From the NCBI RefSeq assembly GCF_000022145.1, contig NC_011891.1:1686001-1750000 (forward strand): a DNA stretch of 64,000 nucleotides, written 5' to 3'. The notes under the pieces are model-generated. The model saw nothing but the letters and a program-made list of their open reading frames with translations. It did not search any database and was not told where the DNA came from. Shown here in pieces: positions 55,518 through 64,000 of this stretch. The first letter of the stretch is position 1. Each line of letters opens with the position of its first letter. The DNA is from Anaeromyxobacter dehalogenans 2CP-1. GTDB lineage: Bacteria > Myxococcota > Myxococcia > Myxococcales > Anaeromyxobacteraceae. The translations under genes were made by a program, and so were the position numbers.

Positions 55518-56894
55518 ATGGACGCCGTCGCGCCGCTCCTCGCCGTCCTCCTCGCCCAGGGCGACATGGCGGCCATCCCCGCCGGCAACCTGGAGGGGCG
55601 CCCGCCGCCCGGGGAGACGTCGCCGCTGCAGGCCAGGGTGGACGCGGCTGCGCCGGGCGAGCGGATCGAGGTCGGCCCCGGCACGTACGAGGGCGACCTC
55701 TACCTCGACCGTCCGGTCCACCTCGCCGGGCGCGGCCGCCCGCGGCTGGTGGGATCGGGCCGGGGCAGCGTGGTGCGCGTCCGGGCGCCCGGGGTGGTGG
55801 TGGAGGGCTTCGACGTCGACGGGCGCGAGGGCGGCGACCTGGGCCGCGACTCGGCCGGCGTCCACGTCGCGGCCCGCGACGCAGTGATCCGCGACTGCCG
55901 CATCGGGCGCGCGCTGTTCGGGATCTACCTGCGCGAGGCGAACGGCGCGCGCATCGAGGGGAACGTGGTGACGGGGATCCGCTCGAAGGAGCCGGGCGAG
56001 AAGGGCTCCGGCATCCACGTCTGGAACACCGACGGGTTCACGCTCGAGCGCAACGAGATCCGCGACGCCCGCGACGGCTTCTACATCCAGTCCTCCCCGC
56101 ACGGCGTCGTCCGCGGCAACGTCGCGCGCGAGCTCCGGTACGCGCTGCACTACATGTTCTCGGACGACAACGTCTTCGAGGACAACCTGTTCGAGCGCTC
56201 GGACGCCGGCGCCGTCCTGATGTACTCGCGCCGGATCGCGTTCCGCCGCAACCGATTCCTGCACAACCGCGGCTTCGCCTCGGTGGGGCTCCTCTACAAG
56301 GCCTGCGACGACGTGATCGCCGAGGACAACCTCATCGCCGACAACGCCCGCGGCGTGTTCCTGGAGGGCTCGTACCGGGACGTCTTCCGCCGCAACGTGA
56401 TCGCCGAGTCCGACGCGGCCATCGTGCTGTACGACTCCTGCGGCGGCGTCCGCTTCGAGGGCAACGCGTTCGTCGGCAACCTCACCACGCTCGACCTCGT
56501 GGGCCGGCGCACCGACACCGGGTTCGACGGCAACTACTGGTCGGACGACCGCGGGCTCGACCTCGACGGCGACGGGAGGAACGATGCGCCGCACGTCCTC
56601 GGGAGCCTGTTCGATCACCTGCGCGGCAACCTCTCCGCCGCGGACCTGCTCGCGCAGAGCGTCGCCGCCTCGGCGCTGGCCGCCGCGGAGCGCAGCTTCC
56701 CGGTGCTGGCCCGGATCCAGGCGGTCGATCACGCCCCGCTGGCGCGGCCGCCGGTGCTGCCGGCGGTGCCGGTGGCGCGCCCGGAGGATGGCGGCGCGGC
56801 CGCAGCGGGCGTGGCGGGCTCGGCCGGCGCGGTGGGGCTCGGCCTGGCGGTGCTCGCGCTCGGCGGGCGGGCCGCGCGACGGGGGCGTCCGTGA
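55518..56894 (+). CDS. nosD: NosD beta-helix copper-assembly protein
   Basis: The 458-residue periplasmic protein consists mostly of right-handed beta-helix repeats of the CASH/NosD type (GVHVAARDAVIRDCRIGRAL, GFYIQSSPHGVVRGNVARE). The start has a short hydrophobic signal (MDAVAPLLAVLLAQG) and the end a hydrophobic segment with an Arg-rich tail that may anchor it. NosD works with the NosFY ABC transporter in supplying sulfide or copper for the CuZ centre. ATG 55518 lies four bases after nosB. Confidence 0.93.
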   Translation: MDAVAPLLAVLLAQGDMAAIPAGNLEGRPPPGETSPLQARVDAAAPGERIEVGPGTYEGDLYLDRPVHLAGRGRPRLVGSGRGSVVRVRAPGVVVEGFDVDGREGGDLGRDSAGVHVAARDAVIRDCRIGRALFGIYLREANGARIEGNVVTGIRSKEPGEKGSGIHVWNTDGFTLERNEIRDARDGFYIQSSPHGVVRGNVARELRYALHYMFSDDNVFEDNLFERSDAGAVLMYSRRIAFRRNRFLHNRGFASVGLLYKACDDVIAEDNLIADNARGVFLEGSYRDVFRRNVIAESDAAIVLYDSCGGVRFEGNAFVGNLTTLDLVGRRTDTGFDGNYWSDDRGLDLDGDGRNDAPHVLGSLFDHLRGNLSAADLLAQSVAASALAAAERSFPVLARIQAVDHAPLARPPVLPAVPVARPEDGGAAAAGVAGSAGAVGLGLAVLALGGRAARRGRP

Positions 56895-57790
56895 TCCGGT
56901 TCGAGGCGCTCACCAAGCGGTACGGGCGCCACCGCGCCGTCGAGGCGCTCTCGCTCGAGCTCGCCGCCGGCGAGGTGGTGGCGCTGCTCGGGCCGAACGG
57001 CTCCGGCAAGACCACCTCGCTGAAGGTGGCGGCGGGGCTGGTGCTGCCCACCTCGGGCCGGGTGCTCGCCGGCGAGCCTCCCGCCAGCACGCGCGACCCG
57101 GCCGCGCGGCGCGTCCTGTCGTTCCTGCCGCAGCGGGTGAGCTTCCCGGAATCGCTCACCGGCCGCGAGGTGCTCGAGTTCTACCGGCGCCTGCGCGGCG
57201 CGCCCGCCGGCGCCGCGGAGCAGGCGCTCCGCGCGGCCTCGCTGGACGGGGCGGCCGAGCGGGCGGTGGGGACGTACTCGGGCGGCATGACCCAGCGGCT
57301 CGGGCTGGCGGTGGCGGCCCTGCCCGACGCCCGGGCCTACCTGCTCGACGAGCCCACCTCGGCGCTGGACGCCGAAGGGCTGGCGGCATTCTACGCGCTG
57401 GTCGAGCGCTGGCGCGGCGAGGGGCGGACGGTGCTGTTCAGCTCGCACCAGCTCGGGGACGCGGAGCGGCTCGCGGACCGGATCGCGATCCTGGTGGACG
57501 GGCGGCTGGTCGCGGCGCTCGGGCAGCGCGAGCTGGCGGATCGGCTGGCCGCGCGCGGGCGCATGCGCCTGCGGCTCGACGCCTGCCCCGCCGGGCTGGC
57601 CGAGCGGCTGGCCGCGCTCGCGCCCGGCGCGCGCTGGACCGGCGAGGAGCTGGTGATCCCCGGGCCGCCCGCGCTGCGCGCGCAGGCGCTGGAGCTGGCG
57701 CGCGCCGCGGGCGCGGAGATCCGCAGCCTCAGCGCCGAGGACGGGCGCCTGGAGCCGCTGTACCGCGAGCTGGTGGAGGGTTCCGCATGA
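56891..57790 (+). CDS. nosF: NosF ABC transporter ATPase
   Basis: The 299-residue ATPase has Walker A GPNGSGKTT (34-42), signature YSGGMTQRL and Walker B AYLLDEPTSALD, plus the switch histidine in FSSHQL. It energises NosY for CuZ assembly on NosZ. The GTG start overlaps the nosD stop by four bases. Confidence 0.95.
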   Translation: MIRFEALTKRYGRHRAVEALSLELAAGEVVALLGPNGSGKTTSLKVAAGLVLPTSGRVLAGEPPASTRDPAARRVLSFLPQRVSFPESLTGREVLEFYRRLRGAPAGAAEQALRAASLDGAAERAVGTYSGGMTQRLGLAVAALPDARAYLLDEPTSALDAEGLAAFYALVERWRGEGRTVLFSSHQLGDAERLADRIAILVDGRLVAALGQRELADRLAARGRMRLRLDACPAGLAERLAALAPGARWTGEELVIPGPPALRAQALELARAAGAEIRSLSAEDGRLEPLYRELVEGSA

Positions 57791-58254
57791 GGACACGAGC
57801 TTCCGCGCGGCTCGCCGCGCTCGTGGTCGCCGCCGCCTGCGCCGCCGGCTGCCAGCGCGGCCCCCCGGCGCCGGCCCGGCTGGATCCCCGCAACGACGCC
57901 TGCGCCCACTGCCGCATGATGGTGTCGGATCCGCCGTTCGCCGCCCAGCTCGTCGCACCGGGCGAGGAGCCGCGGTTCTTCGACGACCTCGGGTGCCTGC
58001 GCGACTACCTGCGCGAGCACCCGCGGCTGCCGCGCGGGGCGGTGGCGTACGTCGCCGATCACCGGACCTCGGCCTGGGTGCGCGCCGACGCGGCCACGGT
58101 CTCGCGCGTGCCCGGGCTCCGCACGCCCATGGGCTCGGAGCTGATCGCCCACGCGGACGCCGCGTCGCGCGACGCCGACCCCGCCGCCAGGGGGGCCGTC
58201 CCGGTGCCGGCCGCGGAGCTCCTCGGCGCGGCACCCTCGGCGGAGCGGCGATGA
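57787..58254 (+). CDS. nosL: NosL copper-chaperone lipoprotein
   Basis: The 155-residue lipoprotein has a lipobox ending at Cys22 (CAAGC) and the NosL metal motif CAHCRMMVSD (Cys39, Cys42, Met44, Met45), which binds Cu(I) and delivers it to NosZ or NosD. The ATG overlaps the nosF stop (ATGA) and its own stop overlaps nosY, so F, L and Y are translated as a coupled block. Confidence 0.94.
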   Translation: MRTRASARLAALVVAAACAAGCQRGPPAPARLDPRNDACAHCRMMVSDPPFAAQLVAPGEEPRFFDDLGCLRDYLREHPRLPRGAVAYVADHRTSAWVRADAATVSRVPGLRTPMGSELIAHADAASRDADPAARGAVPVPAAELLGAAPSAERR

Positions 58255-59093
58255 GCCTCGGCGGTTCGCCCTTGCTCCTCGTGGCGCGGCAGGAGCTCCT
58301 GCTCGCGGCGCGCTCGCGCTGGGTGCAGATCTTCGCGGCGGTGTTCGCGGTGCTCTCGCTCGGCGTGGCCGGGTCCGGCTACGTCCTCTCCGGCGGGCAC
58401 GGGTTCCAGGACTTCGCCCGGACCAGCGCGTCGCTGGTGGAGCTGGTGGCGCTGGTGGTCCCGCTGGCGGCGCTGCTCATGGGCGTCCTCGCGCTCGCGC
58501 CGGAGCGCGGCACCGCGGAGCTGCTGTACGCCCAGCCGGTGTCGCGCCGGACCATCCTGCTCGGCAAGCTGCTCGGCCTGTTCGCGGCGCTCTCCGCCGC
58601 CGAGCTGGTCGGGTTCGGCGCCGCCGGCGTGGTGGTGTTCTCGCAGGCCGGCGAGGAGGGTGGGGGAGGGTACGCGCTGCTCGTGATCGGTGCGGCCCTG
58701 CTCACCGCGGCGTTCCTCGCCATCGCCGCGCTGATCGCGGCCGGCGCGGTCGGCCGCCGGCGCGTGCGGGCGCTCGCCGTGGCGGTGGTGGTGTGGTTCG
58801 CGGCCGTGGTCCTGCTCGACGTGGCCGCGCTCGGCGTGGCGTCGCTGCTGCCCTCCGGGACCGCCTCGCGCCTGCTCGTCGTCGCCGTGATCGCGAACCC
58901 CGTCGGCGCGGCGCGGACCGGCGCGCTCCTCGCGGTCGAGGGCACCGCGGCGTTCGGCGCGGCGTCGCTCGCGTTCCTGCGGTTCACCGGCGGCCCCGCC
59001 GGCGCCGCGGTCGCGCTCGCGACGTCGCTCGCGCTCTGGATCGTGGTGCCGACCGCGCTGGCGGCGCGCCGGATCGGGCGGGTGGATCTGTAA
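58251..59093 (+). CDS. nosY: NosY ABC transporter permease
   Basis: The 280-residue membrane protein has six hydrophobic segments and the NosY/ABC-2 feature LAPERGTAELLYAQPVSRRTILLGK near residue 90. With NosF and NosD it forms the transporter needed to mature the CuZ cluster. It closes the operon. Confidence 0.93.
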   Translation: MSLGGSPLLLVARQELLLAARSRWVQIFAAVFAVLSLGVAGSGYVLSGGHGFQDFARTSASLVELVALVVPLAALLMGVLALAPERGTAELLYAQPVSRRTILLGKLLGLFAALSAAELVGFGAAGVVVFSQAGEEGGGGYALLVIGAALLTAAFLAIAALIAAGAVGRRRVRALAVAVVVWFAAVVLLDVAALGVASLLPSGTASRLLVVAVIANPVGAARTGALLAVEGTAAFGAASLAFLRFTGGPAGAAVALATSLALWIVVPTALAARRIGRVDL

Positions 59094-59104
59094 GGGACTG
59101 TCGG

Positions 59105-59128
59105 AGCGCCCCGGGCCGCCAGGGCGCT
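59105..59128 (+). terminator. Hairpin after nosY
   Basis: AGCGCCC and GGGCGCT form a 7-bp stem around a 10-base loop 11 bases past the nosY stop. There is no T-run, so it may act with Rho or only stabilise the mRNA end. Confidence 0.35.
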
Positions 59129-59162
59129 GGTGCGCGCCCGCGTCCCGCGCCAGAATCGCCCG

Positions 59163-60125
59163 ATGCGCCGCACCCATCTCGCCGCCCTCTCCGCCGCCGC
59201 GCTGGCCGCGCTCGCCGGCTGCCGCACCGCCGGCCCGGTCGCCCCCGCCGCGCCGTTCCCGTCCGCGCCCGCCCCCGCGCCCGCAGCCCCCCCGCCGCCC
59301 GCCCCCGTGCGCGAGCCCAGGATCGCGCTCGTCCTCGGCGGCGGCGCCGCCCGCGGCTTCGCCCACATCGGCGTGATCCGGGTGCTCGAGCAGGAGCGGA
59401 TCCCCGTGGACCTCGTGGTCGGGACCAGCGTCGGCAGCCTCATCGGCGCGCTGTACGCGAGCGAGAAGGACTCGTTCGATCTCGAGTGGACCGCGTTCCA
59501 GCTCCAGCAGGACGACCTGTTCGACTTCCGGCTCGTGAACGCCGTGATGGGCATGGGCTACGCCAAGGGCGAGAAGCTCGACGCCTTCGTGCGGGCCAAG
59601 GTGAAGCAGCCCAGCATCGAGCAGCTGAAGGTGCCGTTCGCGGCCGTGGCGACGGACCTGAACTGGGGCACGCGGGTGGTGATCGACCGCGGCCCCGTCG
59701 CGCCCGCCGTCCGCGCGTCGTCGGCCATCCCCGGCATCTTCGAGCCCGTCGGCCACATGGGGAAGCTGCTCGTGGACGGCGGCGTGGTGGACAACATCCC
59801 CATCGACGTGGCCCGCGAGAAGGGCGCCGAGGTGGTGATCGCCGTGGACATCTCCGAGGACGTCGGGAACACCAGCATCCGCAACGCGCTCGACGTGATC
59901 CTCCAGGCCACCAACATCATGTTCGCGGAGAACGTGGCGCACCGGAAGCAGGGCGCCGACGTGCTGGTCCAGCCCGACGTGCGCGGCGTCGGCATGCTCG
60001 ACTTCACGCAGAAGAAGCGCTGCGTCCAGTCCGGCATCGACGCGGCGCGCGCCGCCATGCCCCGCGTCCGCGCCGCGATCGAGGCGTGGAAGGCGAAGCA
60101 GGCCGCCCAGCGCCCGCGGGCGTGA
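59163..60125 (+). CDS. Patatin-like phospholipase lipoprotein
   Basis: The 320-residue protein has a lipoprotein signal (lipobox ALAGC, Cys20) and a Pro/Ala linker. The RssA-type patatin domain follows with the oxyanion motif GGGAARG (59-65), nucleophile Ser89 in GTSVG and the catalytic Asp in VDGGVVDN. It should hydrolyse acyl lipids at the envelope. ATG 59163 was chosen because it gives the signal peptide. It is 69 bases behind nosY and probably a separate unit. Confidence 0.9.
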   Translation: MRRTHLAALSAAALAALAGCRTAGPVAPAAPFPSAPAPAPAAPPPPAPVREPRIALVLGGGAARGFAHIGVIRVLEQERIPVDLVVGTSVGSLIGALYASEKDSFDLEWTAFQLQQDDLFDFRLVNAVMGMGYAKGEKLDAFVRAKVKQPSIEQLKVPFAAVATDLNWGTRVVIDRGPVAPAVRASSAIPGIFEPVGHMGKLLVDGGVVDNIPIDVAREKGAEVVIAVDISEDVGNTSIRNALDVILQATNIMFAENVAHRKQGADVLVQPDVRGVGMLDFTQKKRCVQSGIDAARAAMPRVRAAIEAWKAKQAAQRPRA

Positions 60126-60207
60126 GCAAGCCGGACCCGGAGCGAGGCGGGGACCACGGCGGCGGGCGGGAACGCGAGGGCCCGAGCTGGACACGAGGGC
60201 GCGCCCC

Positions 60208-61296
60208 TCACGCCGACCCCCTGCGACGCCGCGGAGCGTAGCCGTCCATCAACCCATCGCCGAGGACCCGCCGCGCCTCCTCGAGGTTGTGACCCCGGCA
60301 ACGAATGCGAAGGTTGTCGGCGGTGGAGGCCCCGCCACGCGCCCGCGGGACGATGTGGTCGAGCTCGAGCCGGTGCGTGGAGCCACACGCCTCGCCCGAG
60401 GGAAGGACGAAGGTGCACCGTCCGCCGTCGCGCGCCCAGACCTCGCGGCGGACGTGGGCCGGGATGTGGTCCGGCTTCGCGCGGCGGATGGTCTTTTGGG
60501 GCCGTGCCGTGAGCCCCTTCCGCCGCGCGCGCTCCGCGAGCAACTCGTCCAGCGCCGCCTCGAGGACGTCCTCGCGCGTGGCGCCGGGCATGGAGTGGGA
60601 CAGCGCATCGCGGGCCGCGTCGAGCTTCTTCAGGAACGCCTTCGAGACGGTGAGGTGCATGCGGGCCGAATCCCCGTCGAGCCAGTCCACCGAGCTCGGC
60701 TTGGCGACAGGCGCCGCGGCGCAGGCCGCGTGCGGGGCGGGCGAGGCTGCAGCGGCAGGTGTTTCATGCGCATGAAACACGAGGACTCGGTCGGGTGCGT
60801 TCAGTTCGGGCGCCCGAACTGAAGGCGGAACCGCCGCGCTTGCCATCGTCGCCACCGGCGCCGAGAGCGCCGCCCGGATAGGCACCACGACCTCGCGGCG
60901 CGGCGGGTTCTCCACTGGCCGGATCGAAGCAGCCACTGCCGCCGCGTCCCGGCTCGACAGCCCGAAGAACCGGGGAAGGATCTCCGCGCAGTTCTCGGCG
61001 GTCACCACCTTGGCCAGCTCACACACCGAGGAGAGGCACAGCTTCCCGTCGCGAAGCGCGCCCTCGACGGCCGGGTATCGCCGGATGAGCTCCGCCGCCG
61101 TCTTGCGGTACTGCGCTGCGCCCGCCGAGAGCCCGAGCTCGCGCCGCAGGAACGAGAACAGCGAGGTGTGCCCGCGCTCCCGGTACAGCCCGCGGCGGTC
61201 GAACTCCGCCAGGGCGACCAGGAACTCCGCCATCGCGTGGCGCTCGGAACGGAGGAGCGCAATGAGACGGTTGGTGAACTCGAGTGCGGTGTCCAT
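60208..61296 (-). CDS. HNH endonuclease domain protein
   Basis: The 362-residue protein has a helical N-terminal part (residues 1-130; RRGLYRERGHTSLFSFL, a segment common in DUF222/HNH proteins), an Ala/Pro linker and a C-terminal HNH nuclease. The nuclease has Cys pairs in RCTFVLPSGEACG and the motif LELDHIVPRARGGAST followed by NLRIRCRGHN. Such genes occur in many copies in actinobacteria and myxobacteria and are often mobile or degraded; this one is intact. Function unknown. Confidence 0.88.
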   Translation of the reverse strand: MDTALEFTNRLIALLRSERHAMAEFLVALAEFDRRGLYRERGHTSLFSFLRRELGLSAGAAQYRKTAAELIRRYPAVEGALRDGKLCLSSVCELAKVVTAENCAEILPRFFGLSSRDAAAVAASIRPVENPPRREVVVPIRAALSAPVATMASAAVPPSVRAPELNAPDRVLVFHAHETPAAAASPAPHAACAAAPVAKPSSVDWLDGDSARMHLTVSKAFLKKLDAARDALSHSMPGATREDVLEAALDELLAERARRKGLTARPQKTIRRAKPDHIPAHVRREVWARDGGRCTFVLPSGEACGSTHRLELDHIVPRARGGASTADNLRIRCRGHNLEEARRVLGDGLMDGYAPRRRRGSA

Positions 61297-61530
61297 GAAG
61301 GAAGCATCGCACGCGATTTTCGCTCACCGTTGAACGCACGAGGATTCGCCAGGACGCGAGGACGCCGGCGGGGTGCCGCGACCCCTCGCCTCGGTTCGCA
61401 GCGCCTCAACGTCGCCGCGAGAGCCCCTGAGGCGGCTCCCCACGCGCGACTCCGCTCGCGAGACCCGGCCTGTGCGTGAATCAGGTCAAGCATTCACTGA
61501 TAGACAAACGGGTGCGGCATCGCTCCACGC

Positions 61531-61830
61531 CTCCGCCGCCACGCCCCTCGCGCGGAACCGCGTCCCGCGTCCCACCATCAGGCCTCTCGCAAGCCGATCC
61601 CGCCGCACCGGTTCCGGCCCACGGCCCCACCCCCCCGCTGCCCCGTCAAAAGCCAGGATCGATCCCCGATGTCTCTCCGCCGCCACGCCCCTCGCGCGGA
61701 ACCGCGTCCCGCGTCACCATCAGGCCTCTCGCAAGCCGATCCCGCAATCAGCGGTTCCGGCCCACGGCCCCGCCCCCGACCGCCGCTGCCCCGCCCCGTC
61801 AAAAGCCCCCCCGCGCCTTCAAAGCCAGGC
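61531..61830. repeat. Two-copy 144-bp tandem repeat
   Basis: A segment starting CTCCGCCGCCACGCCCCTCG occurs at 61531 and again at 61675, a period of 144 bp. The first 70 bases are nearly identical (the second copy differs by a 1-base deletion near its CACCATCAGG), and both continue through GGTTCCGGCCCACGGCCCC and CCCCGTCAAAAGCC with small insertions. The 535-base gap 61297-61831 holds no convincing gene; the part before 61531 shows nothing else. Confidence 0.85.
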
Positions 61831-61831
61831 C

Positions 61832-62893
61832 CTAATCCAACCCCCGCTCCCACAGCTCCTCCTCGTCCAGCCCGAGGAAGTGCCCCACCTCGTGCACCAG
61901 CGTCACCCCGATCTCCTCGACGAGCTCCTCGCGGCTGCGCGCGAACCGCTCCAGGTTCCTCTGGTAGAGCACGATCGACGACGGGAAGTGGCTCCACGGA
62001 TCCATCGACGCCTTCTGCCCCCACGGCGCGCCGCGGAACAGCCCCAGGATCGCCGGCGAGAGCGGCGGGTCGGAGCCGCGGAGGTCGTCGTCCTGCGGCA
62101 CGTCCTCGACCGTGATGGCGACGTTCGACAGGTACCGCCGCACCGGCTCGGGCAGCCGCTCCAGCGCCGCCTCCACCGCGGCGTCGAACGCCTCGTGCGT
62201 GAGCGAGACCGGCTCCGGGAATTCCTCCGGCGCGAGCTTGCGCGCCCGCGCGAACCGGCGCGCCGCCTCGGCCGCGTCGCCCAGCCGCTCGGCCACCAGC
62301 CCGAGCTGGTGGTGCACCCACGGGTCCTTCCGGTCGAGCGCCTCGGCCCGGAGCAGCACCGCGCGCGCGTCGTCGAGGCGCGACAGCTCGTACAGCGCGA
62401 ACGCCTGCTCGAGCAGGATCTCCACCCGGTCCGGTGCGGTCCGCGCGGCCTCCTCCAGCCGGACCAGCGCCTCGTCCGCGCGGCCGAGCTGGTCGAGCGC
62501 CGCGCCCTCGAGGTAGGCGAGGTCGGCGGCGAGGTCCGGGTCGTCGAGCTTCCGGGCGGCCCGCGAGCCCCGCCGCGCCAGCTCCAGCGCGCGCTCGGCC
62601 CGCTCGCGCGCGGTGTCCTCGTCGGCGAGCACGTTCAGGTGGAAGTCGGCCGCGCCCGCGAGCAGCTCGGGGTCGTCCCGCCCGCGCTCCAGCGCGCGCT
62701 CGTACGCGTCGGCCGCGTCCTCGAGCCGGTCGAGCGCAGCGAGCGCGGCGGCGCGCAGGTGGAGCGCCGGGACGGACCGGGGCGCCCGGGCCACCGCCGC
62801 CTCGGCGCGGGCGAGCGCCTCCTCGGGCTCGCCCCCCTCGAGCGCGGCGGCGGCGGCATCGAGCAGGTCGTCCAGCGCGTCGGGACCGGGCAT
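61832..62893 (-). CDS. TPR protein with C-terminal minimal zincin metallopeptidase
   Basis: The 353-residue protein has tetratricopeptide-like repeats from residue 5 to about 225 (LDDLLDAAAAALEGGEPEEA, PWVHHQLGLVAERLGDAAEA). It ends in a Zincin_1-type domain with the metal site HEVGHFLGLDEEEL (His334, Glu335, His338). The catalytic Glu and both zinc histidines are kept. No signal peptide, so probably cytoplasmic. ATG 62893 starts directly at the first TPR; no strong ribosome site is seen. Confidence 0.85.
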   Translation of the reverse strand: MPGPDALDDLLDAAAAALEGGEPEEALARAEAAVARAPRSVPALHLRAAALAALDRLEDAADAYERALERGRDDPELLAGAADFHLNVLADEDTARERAERALELARRGSRAARKLDDPDLAADLAYLEGAALDQLGRADEALVRLEEAARTAPDRVEILLEQAFALYELSRLDDARAVLLRAEALDRKDPWVHHQLGLVAERLGDAAEAARRFARARKLAPEEFPEPVSLTHEAFDAAVEAALERLPEPVRRYLSNVAITVEDVPQDDDLRGSDPPLSPAILGLFRGAPWGQKASMDPWSHFPSSIVLYQRNLERFARSREELVEEIGVTLVHEVGHFLGLDEEELWERGLD

Positions 62894-63041
62894 GCGTCGC
62901 GAGTAGCGGGGCGGGCGGCCGGTGTCAAACCGCGCGCCCCCGGCGAGGGCGCGGGAGGCGCGCGGCCGAGCGCACCGCGCTTCACGGACAGCGCGCATCG
63001 GGGTTCCCCGGCGTGCCCTCGGGGTCGCGGCCGGGCGCCGC

Positions 63042-63069
63042 TTGACCGAGGTCGGGGAGCGGTTATGTT
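63042..63069 (+). promoter_or_regulatory. Candidate sigma-70 promoter of groEL
   Basis: TTGACC and TATGTT are 16 bases apart, about 84 bases upstream of the groEL start. No CIRCE dyad (TTAGCACTC-N9-GAGTGCTAA) is present in this leader, so HrcA control is not indicated. Confidence 0.5.
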
Positions 63070-63071
63070 AG

Positions 63072-64000
<929 letters not shown>

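Overview
The window is a very GC-rich bacterial chromosome segment, most like the myxobacterium Anaeromyxobacter (Myxococcota). The pointers are a clade II nitrous oxide reductase cluster (nosB present, Sec-type NosZ signal) headed by Rieske, cytochrome b and multiheme cytochrome c genes, plus many Ala/Pro/Arg-rich tails, Cys-rich lipoproteins and lone regulators. Species assignment is inferred from gene content only.

Layout. 1-5.2 kb: end of a tandem ATP-grasp ligase gene, a DmpA-type peptidase, a 35-residue basic protein, an outer-membrane barrel protein, a small coiled-coil protein and tRNA-Ala(GGC). 5.2-9.6 kb: a zinc-ribbon protein, an IS3-like fossil, a complete IS21-family element (2192 bp, 5-bp target duplication) and a response regulator/histidine kinase pair. 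9.7-14.2 kb: LysR regulator divergent from an orphan E1-alpha dehydrogenase gene, then an ATP-grasp enzyme and a methyltransferase. 14.2-15.7 kb: a radical SAM gene whose in-frame TGA appears to encode selenocysteine, giving a Cys-Sec-Ala-Glu-Pro tail. 15.7-23.2 kb: YggX, a Xre-type regulator with paired operators, a REC-Fis regulator, MoeA, an AIM24-like protein, RNase R and a TauE/SafE exporter. 23.3-29.9 kb: a branched-chain-amino-acid-type ABC transporter (livKHMGF) with a CBS-domain gene behind it and an outer-membrane porin gene in front. 30-34.4 kb: MutS2, a TPR lipoprotein and two small membrane proteins. 34.4-37.4 kb: a glycosyltransferase, polysaccharide deacetylase and flippase-like protein in one operon. 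37.4-41.7 kb: an ECF sigma factor, zinc-type anti-sigma factor, a caspase-like protease fused to a predicted outer-membrane barrel, and a Cys-rich lipoprotein. 41.9-47.6 kb: NamZ-type muramidase, NadD, a DUF2520 dehydrogenase and a Clp ATPase. 47.8-59.1 kb: the nos operon. 59.2-64 kb: patatin lipoprotein, HNH endonuclease, a 144-bp tandem repeat, a TPR-metallopeptidase and the start of groEL.

How the genes work together. The nos operon can be read as a respiratory chain: quinol is oxidised by a Rieske/cytochrome b complex, electrons pass through a five-heme cytochrome c to NosZ, and NosB, NosD, NosF, NosY and NosL serve assembly and copper supply. The liv block carries a solute from the outer-membrane porin through a periplasmic binding protein to the ABC permease. 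The sigma/anti-sigma/caspase-barrel/lipoprotein block looks like an envelope-sensing module. The two observations most worth following are the predicted selenoprotein at 14241-15668 and the sigma-caspase-barrel locus at 37370-41724.
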